Assembly (NCBI GenBank): GCA_903835275.1
Contig: CAILMK010000469.1
Span: 1 to 13,005, forward strand
From: an uncultured bacterium
Lineage (GTDB): Bacteria; Bacteroidota; Bacteroidia; CAILMK01
Direction: 5' to 3'
Length of the DNA: 13,005 nucleotides
Shown: positions 1-7,654 of the stretch, one piece after another
How positions within the stretch are numbered: position 1 is the first letter of the stretch
Layout: each line of letters opens with the position of its first letter
Translations under genes and position numbers: made by a program
The notes under the pieces: generated by a model
Databases searched by the model: none
What the model saw: only the letters and a program-made list of their open reading frames with translations
What the model was told of the DNA's origin: nothing

Positions 1-90
1 AGGACGCCCAGGATCCCGGGAAAAGCGGGAATGAAGCAACGGGGGGATGCGTTTAATAAACGGCGGATTTCAGCAATTAACGGAAACAAA

Positions 91-116
91 GGATTTCGGA
101 TTGTGGATTTCGGATT
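91..116. repeat. 12-bp direct repeat GGATTTCGGATT x2
   Basis: GGATTTCGGATT occurs at 91-102 and again at 105-116, separated by GT, giving a 14-nt period. A partial relative (GGATTTCAG) lies at about 65-73. There is no coding context. It is one of several short repeats packed into the first 320 bases. Confidence 0.7.
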
Positions 117-178
117 TGAGCTCAAATATGTGATTATCATTGACATGAGTAAAAAAGTGATTTGGAATGGTGGGGTAG

Positions 179-198
179 GGGTTCAATATTTTGAACCC
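179..198. repeat. Perfect 8-bp inverted repeat (hairpin)
   Basis: GGGTTCAA (179-186) and TTGAACCC (191-198) are exact reverse complements around a 4-nt TATT loop. No long T-run follows on either strand, so it is a weak terminator candidate at best. It may be part of the same intergenic repeat cluster. Confidence 0.6.
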
Positions 199-217
199 TT
201 TGGGGATTGTCGAGCTC

Positions 218-238
218 GGGCGACCACAAGGATCGCCC
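218..238. repeat. GC-rich hairpin, dispersed-repeat-like
   Basis: GGGCGA (218-223) pairs with TCGCCC (233-238). Inside, CC pairs with GG around an ACAA loop, with one bulged A. From memory, the motif around GGGCGACCACAAGGATCGCC resembles an intergenic palindrome seen in many environmental bacterial genomes. That resemblance is recall, not a search result; the hairpin itself is visible. Confidence 0.5.
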
Positions 239-286
239 CTACAAATCAATTCTGTAAACTCAATTGTTCCGCTTAGCGAAAAAAAT

Positions 287-313
287 ATCAGCGCAATCAG
301 CGAGATCCGCGGG
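287..313. repeat. Three-unit 9-nt degenerate repeat
   Basis: Three consecutive 9-nt units start ATCAGCG (287), ATCAGCG (296) and ATCCGCG (305), each followed by two variable bases. The first two share seven identical bases and the third differs at one of the seven. No coding role is apparent. Confidence 0.55.
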
Positions 314-330
314 AGAACCATCTACAAACA

Positions 331-350
331 AAAATCCGGCTTGCGCCGGA
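331..350 (-). terminator. Rho-independent terminator candidate, minus strand
   Basis: TCCGGC (335-340) and GCCGGA (345-350) form a 6-bp GC-rich stem with a 4-nt loop. Read on the minus strand, the hairpin is followed by TTTTTGTTTG, a usable T-tract. It lies about 120 bases past the stop of the minus-strand gene ending at 471 and could end that transcript. Confidence 0.55.
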
Positions 351-439
351 CTTCTGTACTAATTAATCATTTAAACCTCTAAACTGCCCATACTCACCGT
401 AACGCCTCTTTGTTTTCGTTTTTTTAGAAACGCCGGGTG

Positions 440-468
440 ATATAAGCGCCGGGCAAGACGCCTTATAT
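440..468. repeat. Stem-loop just after the stop of the 471-1394 gene
   Basis: ATATAAGCG (440-448) pairs with CGCCTTATAT (459-468) through nine base pairs with one bulged C, leaving a 10-nt loop. It begins 3 bases after the stop codon of the minus-strand gene. No T-tract follows on the minus strand, so it may be an mRNA 3'-end stabiliser rather than a classical terminator. Confidence 0.5.
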
Positions 469-470
469 TG

Positions 471-1394
471 TTATTTTACTTTCTTGGCCGGGAATGTCTT
501 TTCATTTCCGCTGAAATCAAACTGACGGATGCGGTACCATGCAGTTGCATCGGCTGGTTTCCTATCCACGAATGCGTAAAGTAATTTATTATTGTAGTCA
601 CCGGCACCATTCACACGGCCAATCTCCTGGAAGTTTTTGCCGTCAGTACTCTTTTCAACTGCGAAGTAGTCGCTGTAACGCTCCACATTGGTATTCCATG
701 AAAGTAATACAGTATTGAATTTACGTTGAATGTCAAATTTTACGAGGTTCACGCTTTCCATCGCTACCTTGTCTGCGCTTACGATCTCGAACTTGCGTAA
801 GCCTTTGTTATCACTTGCTGTCAGATCAGGGGCAGGAGCCTCTGTAGAAGCAGTCAGGTGCGCCGGAGCGGCAGCCGTTGGTGCAGCAGCAGGAGCGGCA
901 TTGCTTTTACGCAGGTCTTCCAGTTCTTGCTGGCTCATGTCAGGGCGGCCCGGATACGTATATGTAGCAGAAAGATCAATCTTTCCGGTAGCATTTTCCA
1001 TCATTACAGCAAAATTCCTTCCGTTGAAATCCTCGGATAACTTTTTAGCCATAACATCAAGCGCCTGCTCTTCCGTTGCCATGGTCATGCCCATTGACTT
1101 GCTTTCAGTACGACTGAAAGAAGCAGAAGCGGCTGTTGCCTTTGCTGCGGTAAATTGCTTTGCAACGGTTTCCGTACGTGCATTAGCTGCATTTTCAGAA
1201 ACGGTGGCATTCAATTGCTTGCTTATAGTAGTAGTGGTAAGCGTACTTGCCATACTCTTTTCTGAATTGCCAAGTTGCCATAAGGAGATACTTGCTGCCG
1301 CTATGGCTACCACAGAACATCCGATCACTATTGTCTTGCGGGACAAACGCATCTTCTGCTCTGTTGCTAATTTGATGTAAGAACGCTTTGCCAT
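471..1394 (-). CDS. Membrane-anchored protein with C-terminal Ig/FN3-like domain
   Basis: The product is 307 residues long and its function is unknown. A basic N-terminus (residues 1-20) is followed by a hydrophobic segment at about 21-41 with no clear signal-peptidase site, so it is probably a single-pass anchor with the rest in the periplasm. Residues 45-100 are Ala/Thr/Ser-rich. Residues 105-165 form a short, probably folded segment, and 165-190 is an Ala/Pro linker. Residues 212-307 match the beta-sandwich domain common in Bacteroidota secreted proteins, with the signatures LLSWNTN, YFAVEKSTDGKNFQEIG and WYRIRQFDFSG. In that phylum the domain usually precedes a T9SS sorting domain, but here the protein ends right after it. 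The ATG start is the first in frame and has no Shine-Dalgarno, as is normal for the phylum. A long antisense frame covers the gene but looks like a shadow. Confidence 0.85.
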   Translation of the reverse strand: MAKRSYIKLATEQKMRLSRKTIVIGCSVVAIAAASISLWQLGNSEKSMASTLTTTTISKQLNATVSENAANARTETVAKQFTAAKATAASASFSRTESKSMGMTMATEEQALDVMAKKLSEDFNGRNFAVMMENATGKIDLSATYTYPGRPDMSQQELEDLRKSNAAPAAAPTAAAPAHLTASTEAPAPDLTASDNKGLRKFEIVSADKVAMESVNLVKFDIQRKFNTVLLSWNTNVERYSDYFAVEKSTDGKNFQEIGRVNGAGDYNNKLLYAFVDRKPADATAWYRIRQFDFSGNEKTFPAKKVK

Positions 1395-1561
1395 ACTTGT
1401 AAATGTTTAGTCGTTATAATTATTTTTTAAAATTGCTATAGGACAAAACTATCACCGCGATCAGGCGAGTTTTCTGCAAGCTTTCCGCCCTCCCTTCATT
1501 TGTAAGGTTTCGACTACATCTCATTTAAAATTCGAAGGCTTTTAATTTGATGTATTATTTA

Positions 1562-1586
1562 TAAAATATTGATATATAATATTTTA
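1562..1586. repeat. AT-rich inverted repeat, 9-bp arms
   Basis: TAAAATATT (1562-1570) and AATATTTTA (1578-1586) are exact reverse complements around a 7-nt loop. It lies about 170-190 bases upstream of the 471-1394 gene. Chance is a real possibility in such AT-rich DNA. Confidence 0.5.
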
Positions 1587-1605
1587 ATTGATTTTCGTTG
1601 GTGCA

Positions 1606-1627
1606 TAAATACGTGCTACCGTATTTA
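1606..1627. repeat. Inverted repeat TAAATACG/CGTATTTA
   Basis: TAAATACG (1606-1613) and CGTATTTA (1620-1627) are exact reverse complements around a 6-nt loop, giving a 22-bp dyad. This size and symmetry would suit a dimeric regulator's operator, but it lies about 210-230 bases upstream of the next minus-strand start. No T-tract follows, so termination is unlikely. Confidence 0.5.
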
Positions 1628-1831
1628 AGGTATTGACATAAATTAGCCAAATAGCGCGAGTTTTTGCCTTGAAAACAACAGGAATGGAAGCTTTCGCTGT
1701 ATTTTATTCATTCGGATGCCTTAATTACCTGGTTATCCTATGAATATGGAAAGCTTATTTAACGCCGAAACCCCGGCTTTTACACCAGGGCTCCGAAAGA
1801 GAACGCGAGAGAATTACGCGATAATCTTCAT

Positions 1832-4800
1832 TTATTTTTCATCCTCACTGCGGAGGGTTTTGCCATTTACCTGTTTGAATACTTCCCAACTGCCATCTTG
1901 CTTCAGTTTTTCAATAATGTAATAATCCACATCATCTTTCCATTGCATATAAGGAGTCCAGTCTATGAGTATTTTTTCATTGGTCCTGTCAGTTCGGGCA
2001 GTGAGTAAAATAGAAGAACTGTATTGCCCGTCGGCACCGTGAATGCTGCAATTATTAAACGGAATCACCTTGTAATAGTAATTCTGTTTATGAACATCCA
2101 CGGATGAATCAACAAAACTCAATTGGAAATTTGGTACTGAACTGATAAACTCAAAGTTTGAATTATCCTCTGACCTGTATATATTGTATTTGCTGATCTT
2201 GCTCGGAGCAACCAAAGGAGCTTTCCATTCGGTCAGGATTTTTGCATCGTCCACTACTGTGGAGCGTGTAATATCCACCATTTGCTGGTTTAATAAATTA
2301 TCCGGTTTTGCTACGGATGTATCGCTCCAGGAAACAATATTATTTCCGCAAAGCGAAGTTGCCTTGATTTTATAATAGTAATATACCGGGCAGATGTATC
2401 CTGAATCAAGTATGAAAGTGGTATCCGGACTTGTGGAGCCTACAAATTGTGTATCTGCAGTACCAAGTTGCGTGCGGTATACTTCATAACGGGATACAGT
2501 GCATCCATGATATGGAGTCCAGGCAACCAGTACATTTTCCTTGCTTGCCTTTGCAGTTACATTGATAGTGGTATGCGGAATCAGGCTGTCCAGTGGCAAT
2601 GCGTTTCCGCAAATGTCCTCAGTTTGCACTTTATATGTGTAAGTATTGTATAGCGTATTCAGTCCATTGTCAATATAGATATTTGCAAACCTGTTGGTGA
2701 TATGCTGTATCCTTTCATACTGGCCGTTGTTTGCATTCAGGCGGTATATATTATAGGCTCCGAAATTGCGCACTTGTGAACTATCCCAGCGTATGGAAGT
2801 TTTACTATCGGAAACCACACTTACACCAAGGGTATAGCTGCTAACCGGAGGAGTAGTTGGGAAAACCTCTATAAAGTTTTTCTTGGTAGTGGTATCCGTA
2901 CAACCATAATTGTTTTGCGTTACCAGATGTACATCATATAATCCCGGTTTAACAAATGTTACTTTTGGATCTTCGTCAGTGGAAGTTGTTCCATTTCCGA
3001 AGTCCCAGTAGAAATCTACTTTCTGGTCGCTGTGGAACTGGTTGGTAAATGTGATAAACAGCGGCGAGCAACCACGGTTTACATTAACTTTGAATTCACT
3101 CCTCGGGCTTGGATTTACGTGTAAGGATTTTCCATAATACATAGTATCACTACATCCCAGGTGGTTTTTCGCAACCATGTATATCTTGAATTCTCCTGAT
3201 GAATCATAGGTATGTGTAGGCGATGCCATTGTTGATGAAACACCATCACCGAAATTCCAGTAATATTCAGATGCGGCAGTGCTGCTGTTTTTATAATCTA
3301 TTGTATAAGGCGCGCAACCCATGGTATCTATGGTGTGGAAATTAGCCACAGGTTTTGGATTGATCGTGATCTTATTCGGATAGGTATATAATGCCTTGCA
3401 ATTGGATGAATCCTTTGTTATAAGTGATACCGTGTATTTACCTGTATTCTCATAAGTATGTGATGGATTTTCATCATAAGATGTGCTGCCATCACCGAAA
3501 TTCCACTGCCAGGAAACCGCACCCTTGGACGCATCTGTAAATTGCATATTTACAATTCCACAGGCGATGCTATCCACTGCCTTAATAGATGTAACAGGTC
3601 CGAGTACCCTGATGTAATTTATTTTCACCATGCTGTCAATACATCCGATTTTATTCTTGATCTTTAGTTTGACGGTATATAATCCCGGTTTGTTATATAT
3701 GTGGGATGGATTGCGCAAAGCGGATGTTCCCCCATCTCCGAAATCCCAAACCCATGCACTTGCATCTACAGAGGTATCCCTGAATGTAACATAGGATGGA
3801 GCGCATGAAGCCTTGTCATTGGTGTAAAAATCCGATACAGGTTTATATGCACTCATGTATTGTGATTTAGACATGGTATCCGAGCACGCACCATCATGGG
3901 ATACCACAAGGGAGATGTCATATTTGCCTGCGTTTTTATATAAGTGTTTTGGATTTTGTGAATGAGAAGTATCTCCGTCACCGAAATTCCAATACCATGA
4001 TGTTGCATCTACAGATGAATCAATAAATACTGAGGTCCATGGAACACATCCTGCTGTGTTTTTAGCAGCAAACTTTGCGCTGAGGAAATGTATTACCGGT
4101 TTGGTAACCCTTGCGGTACATCCGTTTGAATCACTTATGTCAAGAATTACATCACCTGCAGGAGCCTTAGTGAAAATATGCGTTGGATTTTGTGAATGTG
4201 AAGTATCCTTGTCTCCGAAATTCCATACCCATGATCTTGCACGGTGACTGGAATCCTTAAACGTAACCGTTATCGGAAAACACGAAGTATTTTGTGTAAA
4301 TGTAAAATTAGCCGCAGGCTTTTCTATCTGGATATAATTTTTCTTTGTGATGGAAGCTGAGCAACCATTTTTTTCAGCACTCATTGTGACTGTATACAAT
4401 CCGGTTTTGGAATACGTATGGGTAGGATACCTGCGGTAAGAATAATTTCCATCGCCGAAATCCCAGTACCAGTTATGCGTGCCATCGGTAGAATTATCAA
4501 AATTAACGGTAAGGCTGGTACACCCCCTGGTAGTATCTCCTGTGAAACCAACATTTGGACGATCAACTATGATTGCATTTCCCAGTTGGTAGGTGCGTGT
4601 ACAGGCTCCTGTATCGCTTACTGTAAGTGTAACCTTATAACTTCCTGCACTGTCAAAATTGTGTTTCGGATTTGCAGAAGTGGAATGTGTGCTGTCACCA
4701 AAGCTCCAGTAATATGATTTATAAGTACTTAAAGATGTCTTGAAAACAACTGTATCGGAATAACACGCGTTCGTTTTATTCACACTTATAGCGTTTACAA

Positions 4801-7618
4801 CTCCGGCAACAATATTTTTGCTGGTTGAGCTTGTACATCCAATGGTATCTTCCACGGTCAGGTTCACTGTATTCGTTTTACCGGTTACTTTGTAAGCATA
4901 AGTAACCTTGGATCCCGTTGCACTGTCACCATTACCAAAATCCCAATACATTGAAGACGCATTTGTGGATGAATCCCTCAATTTAAGGGTGGCATATTGA
5001 CAAGTATTTATTTGCGAATAATTAAATCGTGCCACAGGAGAATTGACCTGGACATAACTTTTATAAACGGTCGTATCAACCTTGCCGGTTTTTGTTTTTA
5101 CTATGACTTTTATATCATACAAACCTGCTTTTGTATATCGGTGTGTTGGATTCTGTGCAGTGGAAGTGGAGCTGTCACCAAAATCCCATGCCCATGAAGT
5201 TCCGTTGGAACTGGTATCTTTAAAATTAACAGATACAGGAGCGCAGCTTAATATTTTTGCATTCTTTTTAACAGTGCCACCACCAGTGGTTCCTGTACCA
5301 CTACCGCCCGTGCTCTTTTTGCCGGTAGGAGGGATGGTAACATTGTAAATCATTGCACCTACTGATAAAGTGCATTTGGCATTCATGATGGTGAATTTTA
5401 CACTGTAATCTTTCTTGTATTTGTACTTGTGTGTAGGGCTCATTGATGTTGAAGTTGTGCTATCACCGAAATCCCAGGAATAGCTGGTCGCGCCTGTAGC
5501 ATTCCCTGTAAAAGCCACCCTTTGTGGAAAAGTGGAATCCAGTTCTACGAAAGTAAATGATGCACTGAAATCCTTGAAGTAAACAATATTACTTTGGATG
5601 TCTGTATTACTGCATCCATCCTTGGTAGTGATGGTATGTGAAACGGTATAGTATCCACCTGTATTATAAGTATGCGTAGGACTTTGAAGTGTGCTTGTTG
5701 AACCGTCTCCAAAATCCCAATACCATGATTTTACATTAGGAATTGTATCTTTAAAAGAGGCTGCGAACGGAGGACATTCAGTACTTTTTAAAGTAAAGTC
5801 TGAGGTAGCGCCTTTAATTATAAATGATTTGTAATTGGAAATTACAAGTTTACATCCACTTGCTTTTAAAGCTGTAAGAGATGTCTTGTAAGTGCCGGGT
5901 ATTTTATAAACGTGCGTAGGTGTGGAATCCGTTGAAGTAGTTCCGTCACCAAAATCCCATGCCCATGATACAGTACCGGTACTCGGATCCTTGAAGGTGG
6001 CACTATAAGGAGCGCAAGTTTTCAATGCAGCAGGTGCTACATAAGAAGTAGGTAAATTGTTTACACTTATGTATGATTTTTTGGTCAGCGTATCTTTACA
6101 TCCTGCAGCATTCTCCGCTATCAATGTAACATTATACGTGCCGAGGGAAGTATATTTATGGGTTGGGTTTTGAGAAGTGGATGTTGAGCTATCTCCAAAG
6201 TCCCATGCCCAGCTTGTTGCTGATATGGAGGAATCGGAAAAGGATACCGTTAAAGGATTACATCCACTTGTTTTTGAAACGCTAAAATTACTTTGCGGAC
6301 TTGTAATAATCACCGCATTTTTGATAGTATCAATATCTGAACAGCCGCCGGAATTTGTAGCCTTTAACATTACTGTATATTTCCCCGGGGCAATATAAGA
6401 ATGCGTGGGAGATGTAGCAGTGGATTGTGCTCCGTCGCCAAAATCCCATAGGTATTTTACAGCTCCTGTCGAATTATTTGTAAATTGTATTCCGTCAAAT
6501 TTACATGCACTTGTTTTGCTTACAGTATAATCAGCCTTTGGTTTTGCTTTTACGGTAATATAAGATGTTTTTGTAGTCTCGCGGGTACACCCTTTTGAAG
6601 TAACTATAGTCATCTTGACATCGAATGTTCCTGATTTTTTATAGGTATGTGCGGCAGATGATCCTGTCCCTGTTCCTGTAGTGCTATCACCGAAATCCCA
6701 ACTATAGCTTTTTGCACTTGCCGGTCCCTTGAAGGTTGTCGGAAAAGGAGAACATCCTGTTTTGGCAGTTGCACCAAATGGCGGCGAAGTGATGCTATCA
6801 ACACTTATATAATTGGATTGTGTAAGGGTTCCTTTACACCCATAAGAATTAGTAGTGGTTAATTTAATAGTGTATGTTCCCGGAGAGGAATATTTGTGCG
6901 ATGGGTTCTGTGAAGTACTGTTGTTGCCATCTCCGAAATCCCATTTCCAGCTGTATGGCGAACTTGTTTTGTCTGTAAAGCTAAACAATTGTGTAGTATC
7001 GCAGGCATCGGTTACATTTACACTAAAGGAAGAGGACGGTGTCTTGTAAACATATATGTATTTACTCTTTGACATGGCATTACTACAACCGTATGCATTT
7101 TTAGCTATAAGTTTTACTGTATAATATCCGGACGTATTATAACTATGACTTGGATTTTGACTTGAAGAAGAGCTCCCATCGCCAAAATCCCATATCCATG
7201 AACTTGAATTTGAAGAGTTATTGGTAAAGCTAACGGAGATGGTCGGACAAACCGTTGTATCCGTTGCGCTGAAATCAGCCAAAGGATCCGCCACAACACG
7301 TATAACTGAGGTTTGGATCATTGAGTCCTTGTTTCCTGAAGCATCGGTAGCAACGAGTTTAACTGTATATTTCCCCGCTGTAGTATATACGTTGGAAGGA
7401 GTGGTCAAAGTGGAGGTATTCCCATTGCCAAAATCCCAATAATACGAGGATGCTCCAGTGGAGTTGTTCGTAAATTTAATGGTCAGCGGACTACAGCCTA
7501 CCGTATCACTTACGCTGAATGAAGCAGTGATACCGGCATTCACCGCCCCTGTCCCAAGGAGGTAGAGGAGAAGAATTAACGGGGACTTTTTTAAGAATTG
7601 TGTAAAGGTTTCAATCAT
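1832..7618 (-). CDS. Giant secreted PKD-repeat protein with FN3 domains, C-terminus apparently lost
   Basis: The product has 1928 residues and is very probably exported to the cell surface or released, with an adhesive or structural role (inferred). Residues 1-28 are a signal peptide, with a likely cut after VNA. Nineteen PKD beta-sandwich repeats of roughly 80 residues follow to about 1590, each marked by WDFGDG or a variant and a following P-T/S-H-x-Y and G-x-Y-x-V motif. A Gly/Thr/Lys-rich linker (about 759-783) separates repeats 1-9 from 10-19. Most repeats carry one Cys near the start and a second in a GC motif near the end, which suggests disulfides. From about 1592, FN3-like domains follow (about 1592-1687, 1688-1775, 1778-1873); a fourth begins at about 1877 but is cut off after about 50 residues. 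No T9SS type A or gliding-motility type B sorting domain is present, although proteins of this layout usually carry one. It starts 36 bases after a small possible gene and may share its transcript. Confidence 0.92.
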   Translation of the reverse strand: MIETFTQFLKKSPLILLLYLLGTGAVNAGITASFSVSDTVGCSPLTIKFTNNSTGASSYYWDFGNGNTSTLTTPSNVYTTAGKYTVKLVATDASGNKDSMIQTSVIRVVADPLADFSATDTTVCPTISVSFTNNSSNSSSWIWDFGDGSSSSSQNPSHSYNTSGYYTVKLIAKNAYGCSNAMSKSKYIYVYKTPSSSFSVNVTDACDTTQLFSFTDKTSSPYSWKWDFGDGNNSTSQNPSHKYSSPGTYTIKLTTTNSYGCKGTLTQSNYISVDSITSPPFGATAKTGCSPFPTTFKGPASAKSYSWDFGDSTTGTGTGSSAAHTYKKSGTFDVKMTIVTSKGCTRETTKTSYITVKAKPKADYTVSKTSACKFDGIQFTNNSTGAVKYLWDFGDGAQSTATSPTHSYIAPGKYTVMLKATNSGGCSDIDTIKNAVIITSPQSNFSVSKTSGCNPLTVSFSDSSISATSWAWDFGDSSTSTSQNPTHKYTSLGTYNVTLIAENAAGCKDTLTKKSYISVNNLPTSYVAPAALKTCAPYSATFKDPSTGTVSWAWDFGDGTTSTDSTPTHVYKIPGTYKTSLTALKASGCKLVISNYKSFIIKGATSDFTLKSTECPPFAASFKDTIPNVKSWYWDFGDGSTSTLQSPTHTYNTGGYYTVSHTITTKDGCSNTDIQSNIVYFKDFSASFTFVELDSTFPQRVAFTGNATGATSYSWDFGDSTTSTSMSPTHKYKYKKDYSVKFTIMNAKCTLSVGAMIYNVTIPPTGKKSTGGSGTGTTGGGTVKKNAKILSCAPVSVNFKDTSSNGTSWAWDFGDSSTSTAQNPTHRYTKAGLYDIKVIVKTKTGKVDTTVYKSYVQVNSPVARFNYSQINTCQYATLKLRDSSTNASSMYWDFGNGDSATGSKVTYAYKVTGKTNTVNLTVEDTIGCTSSTSKNIVAGVVNAISVNKTNACYSDTVVFKTSLSTYKSYYWSFGDSTHSTSANPKHNFDSAGSYKVTLTVSDTGACTRTYQLGNAIIVDRPNVGFTGDTTRGCTSLTVNFDNSTDGTHNWYWDFGDGNYSYRRYPTHTYSKTGLYTVTMSAEKNGCSASITKKNYIQIEKPAANFTFTQNTSCFPITVTFKDSSHRARSWVWNFGDKDTSHSQNPTHIFTKAPAGDVILDISDSNGCTARVTKPVIHFLSAKFAAKNTAGCVPWTSVFIDSSVDATSWYWNFGDGDTSHSQNPKHLYKNAGKYDISLVVSHDGACSDTMSKSQYMSAYKPVSDFYTNDKASCAPSYVTFRDTSVDASAWVWDFGDGGTSALRNPSHIYNKPGLYTVKLKIKNKIGCIDSMVKINYIRVLGPVTSIKAVDSIACGIVNMQFTDASKGAVSWQWNFGDGSTSYDENPSHTYENTGKYTVSLITKDSSNCKALYTYPNKITINPKPVANFHTIDTMGCAPYTIDYKNSSTAASEYYWNFGDGVSSTMASPTHTYDSSGEFKIYMVAKNHLGCSDTMYYGKSLHVNPSPRSEFKVNVNRGCSPLFITFTNQFHSDQKVDFYWDFGNGTTSTDEDPKVTFVKPGLYDVHLVTQNNYGCTDTTTKKNFIEVFPTTPPVSSYTLGVSVVSDSKTSIRWDSSQVRNFGAYNIYRLNANNGQYERIQHITNRFANIYIDNGLNTLYNTYTYKVQTEDICGNALPLDSLIPHTTINVTAKASKENVLVAWTPYHGCTVSRYEVYRTQLGTADTQFVGSTSPDTTFILDSGYICPVYYYYKIKATSLCGNNIVSWSDTSVAKPDNLLNQQMVDITRSTVVDDAKILTEWKAPLVAPSKISKYNIYRSEDNSNFEFISSVPNFQLSFVDSSVDVHKQNYYYKVIPFNNCSIHGADGQYSSSILLTARTDRTNEKILIDWTPYMQWKDDVDYYIIEKLKQDGSWEVFKQVNGKTLRSEDEK
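5268..5340 (-). other. Gly/Thr-rich linker inside the PKD protein
   Basis: This segment encodes about 24 residues rich in Gly, Thr, Ser and Lys (TGGSGTGTTGGGT core, roughly residues 759-783). It falls between PKD repeat 9 and repeat 10, where neighbouring repeats elsewhere are joined by short hydrophobic strands. It is probably a flexible hinge, or the seam where two PKD arrays were joined. Confidence 0.7.
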
Positions 7619-7654
7619 ACATTCAAGTTTAAATGGGTCATGTATTGAGTTGTT

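Larger units (their letters stand above)
1..470. other. Repeat-rich non-coding region
   Basis: No convincing gene is visible here. The short open frames have no protein-like pattern and overlap one another on both strands. The stretch holds a small TCCCG/CGGGA hairpin (14-30), a 12-bp tandem repeat (91-116), two further hairpins (179-198 and 218-238), a three-unit 9-nt repeat (287-313), a terminator-like hairpin (335-350) and a stem-loop immediately after the neighbouring stop codon (440-468). Its GC-rich repeats in an otherwise AT-rich setting look like dispersed intergenic repeat debris. Whether they recur elsewhere in the genome cannot be seen from this window. Confidence 0.6.
1395..1831. 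other. AT-rich intergenic region with two inverted repeats
   Basis: No gene is supported in these 437 bases. They separate the end of the giant PKD gene from the start of the membrane-protein gene, both on the minus strand, so they should hold the promoter of the latter. Two perfect inverted repeats lie close together at 1562-1586 and 1606-1627. I found no strong terminator for the PKD gene: the best hairpin on that side, GCCG/CGGC at 1764-1777, has only four pairs and no minus-strand T-tract. I translated the stretch just past the PKD stop and found no remnant of a sorting domain in any frame. Confidence 0.6.

Noticed and set aside
287..313. Possible CRISPR-like repeat
   Set aside because: Units are only 9 nt, contiguous and without spacers.
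70..382. Overlapping short frames in the left-edge region
   Set aside because: They run through hairpins and tandem repeats on both strands, so the translation reflects repeat sequence, not a gene.
730..1380. 216-residue open frame on the plus strand, antisense to the membrane-protein gene
   Set aside because: It lies fully inside the 471-1394 gene, which has a recognisable FN3-like domain. The antisense product is compositionally odd (long Ala/Ser/Val runs mirroring Ala/Thr-rich codons) and shows no domain.
1764..1777. Terminator for the PKD gene
   Set aside because: Only four stem pairs and no T-tract on the minus strand.
1740..1922. Short plus-strand frame across the PKD gene end
   Set aside because: No protein-like signal; it overlaps the real gene's 3' end on the opposite strand.
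1832..7618. PKD array as part of a defence or toxin system
   Set aside because: No toxin, nuclease, immunity or mobile-element gene is nearby; the domains are ordinary secreted structural modules.
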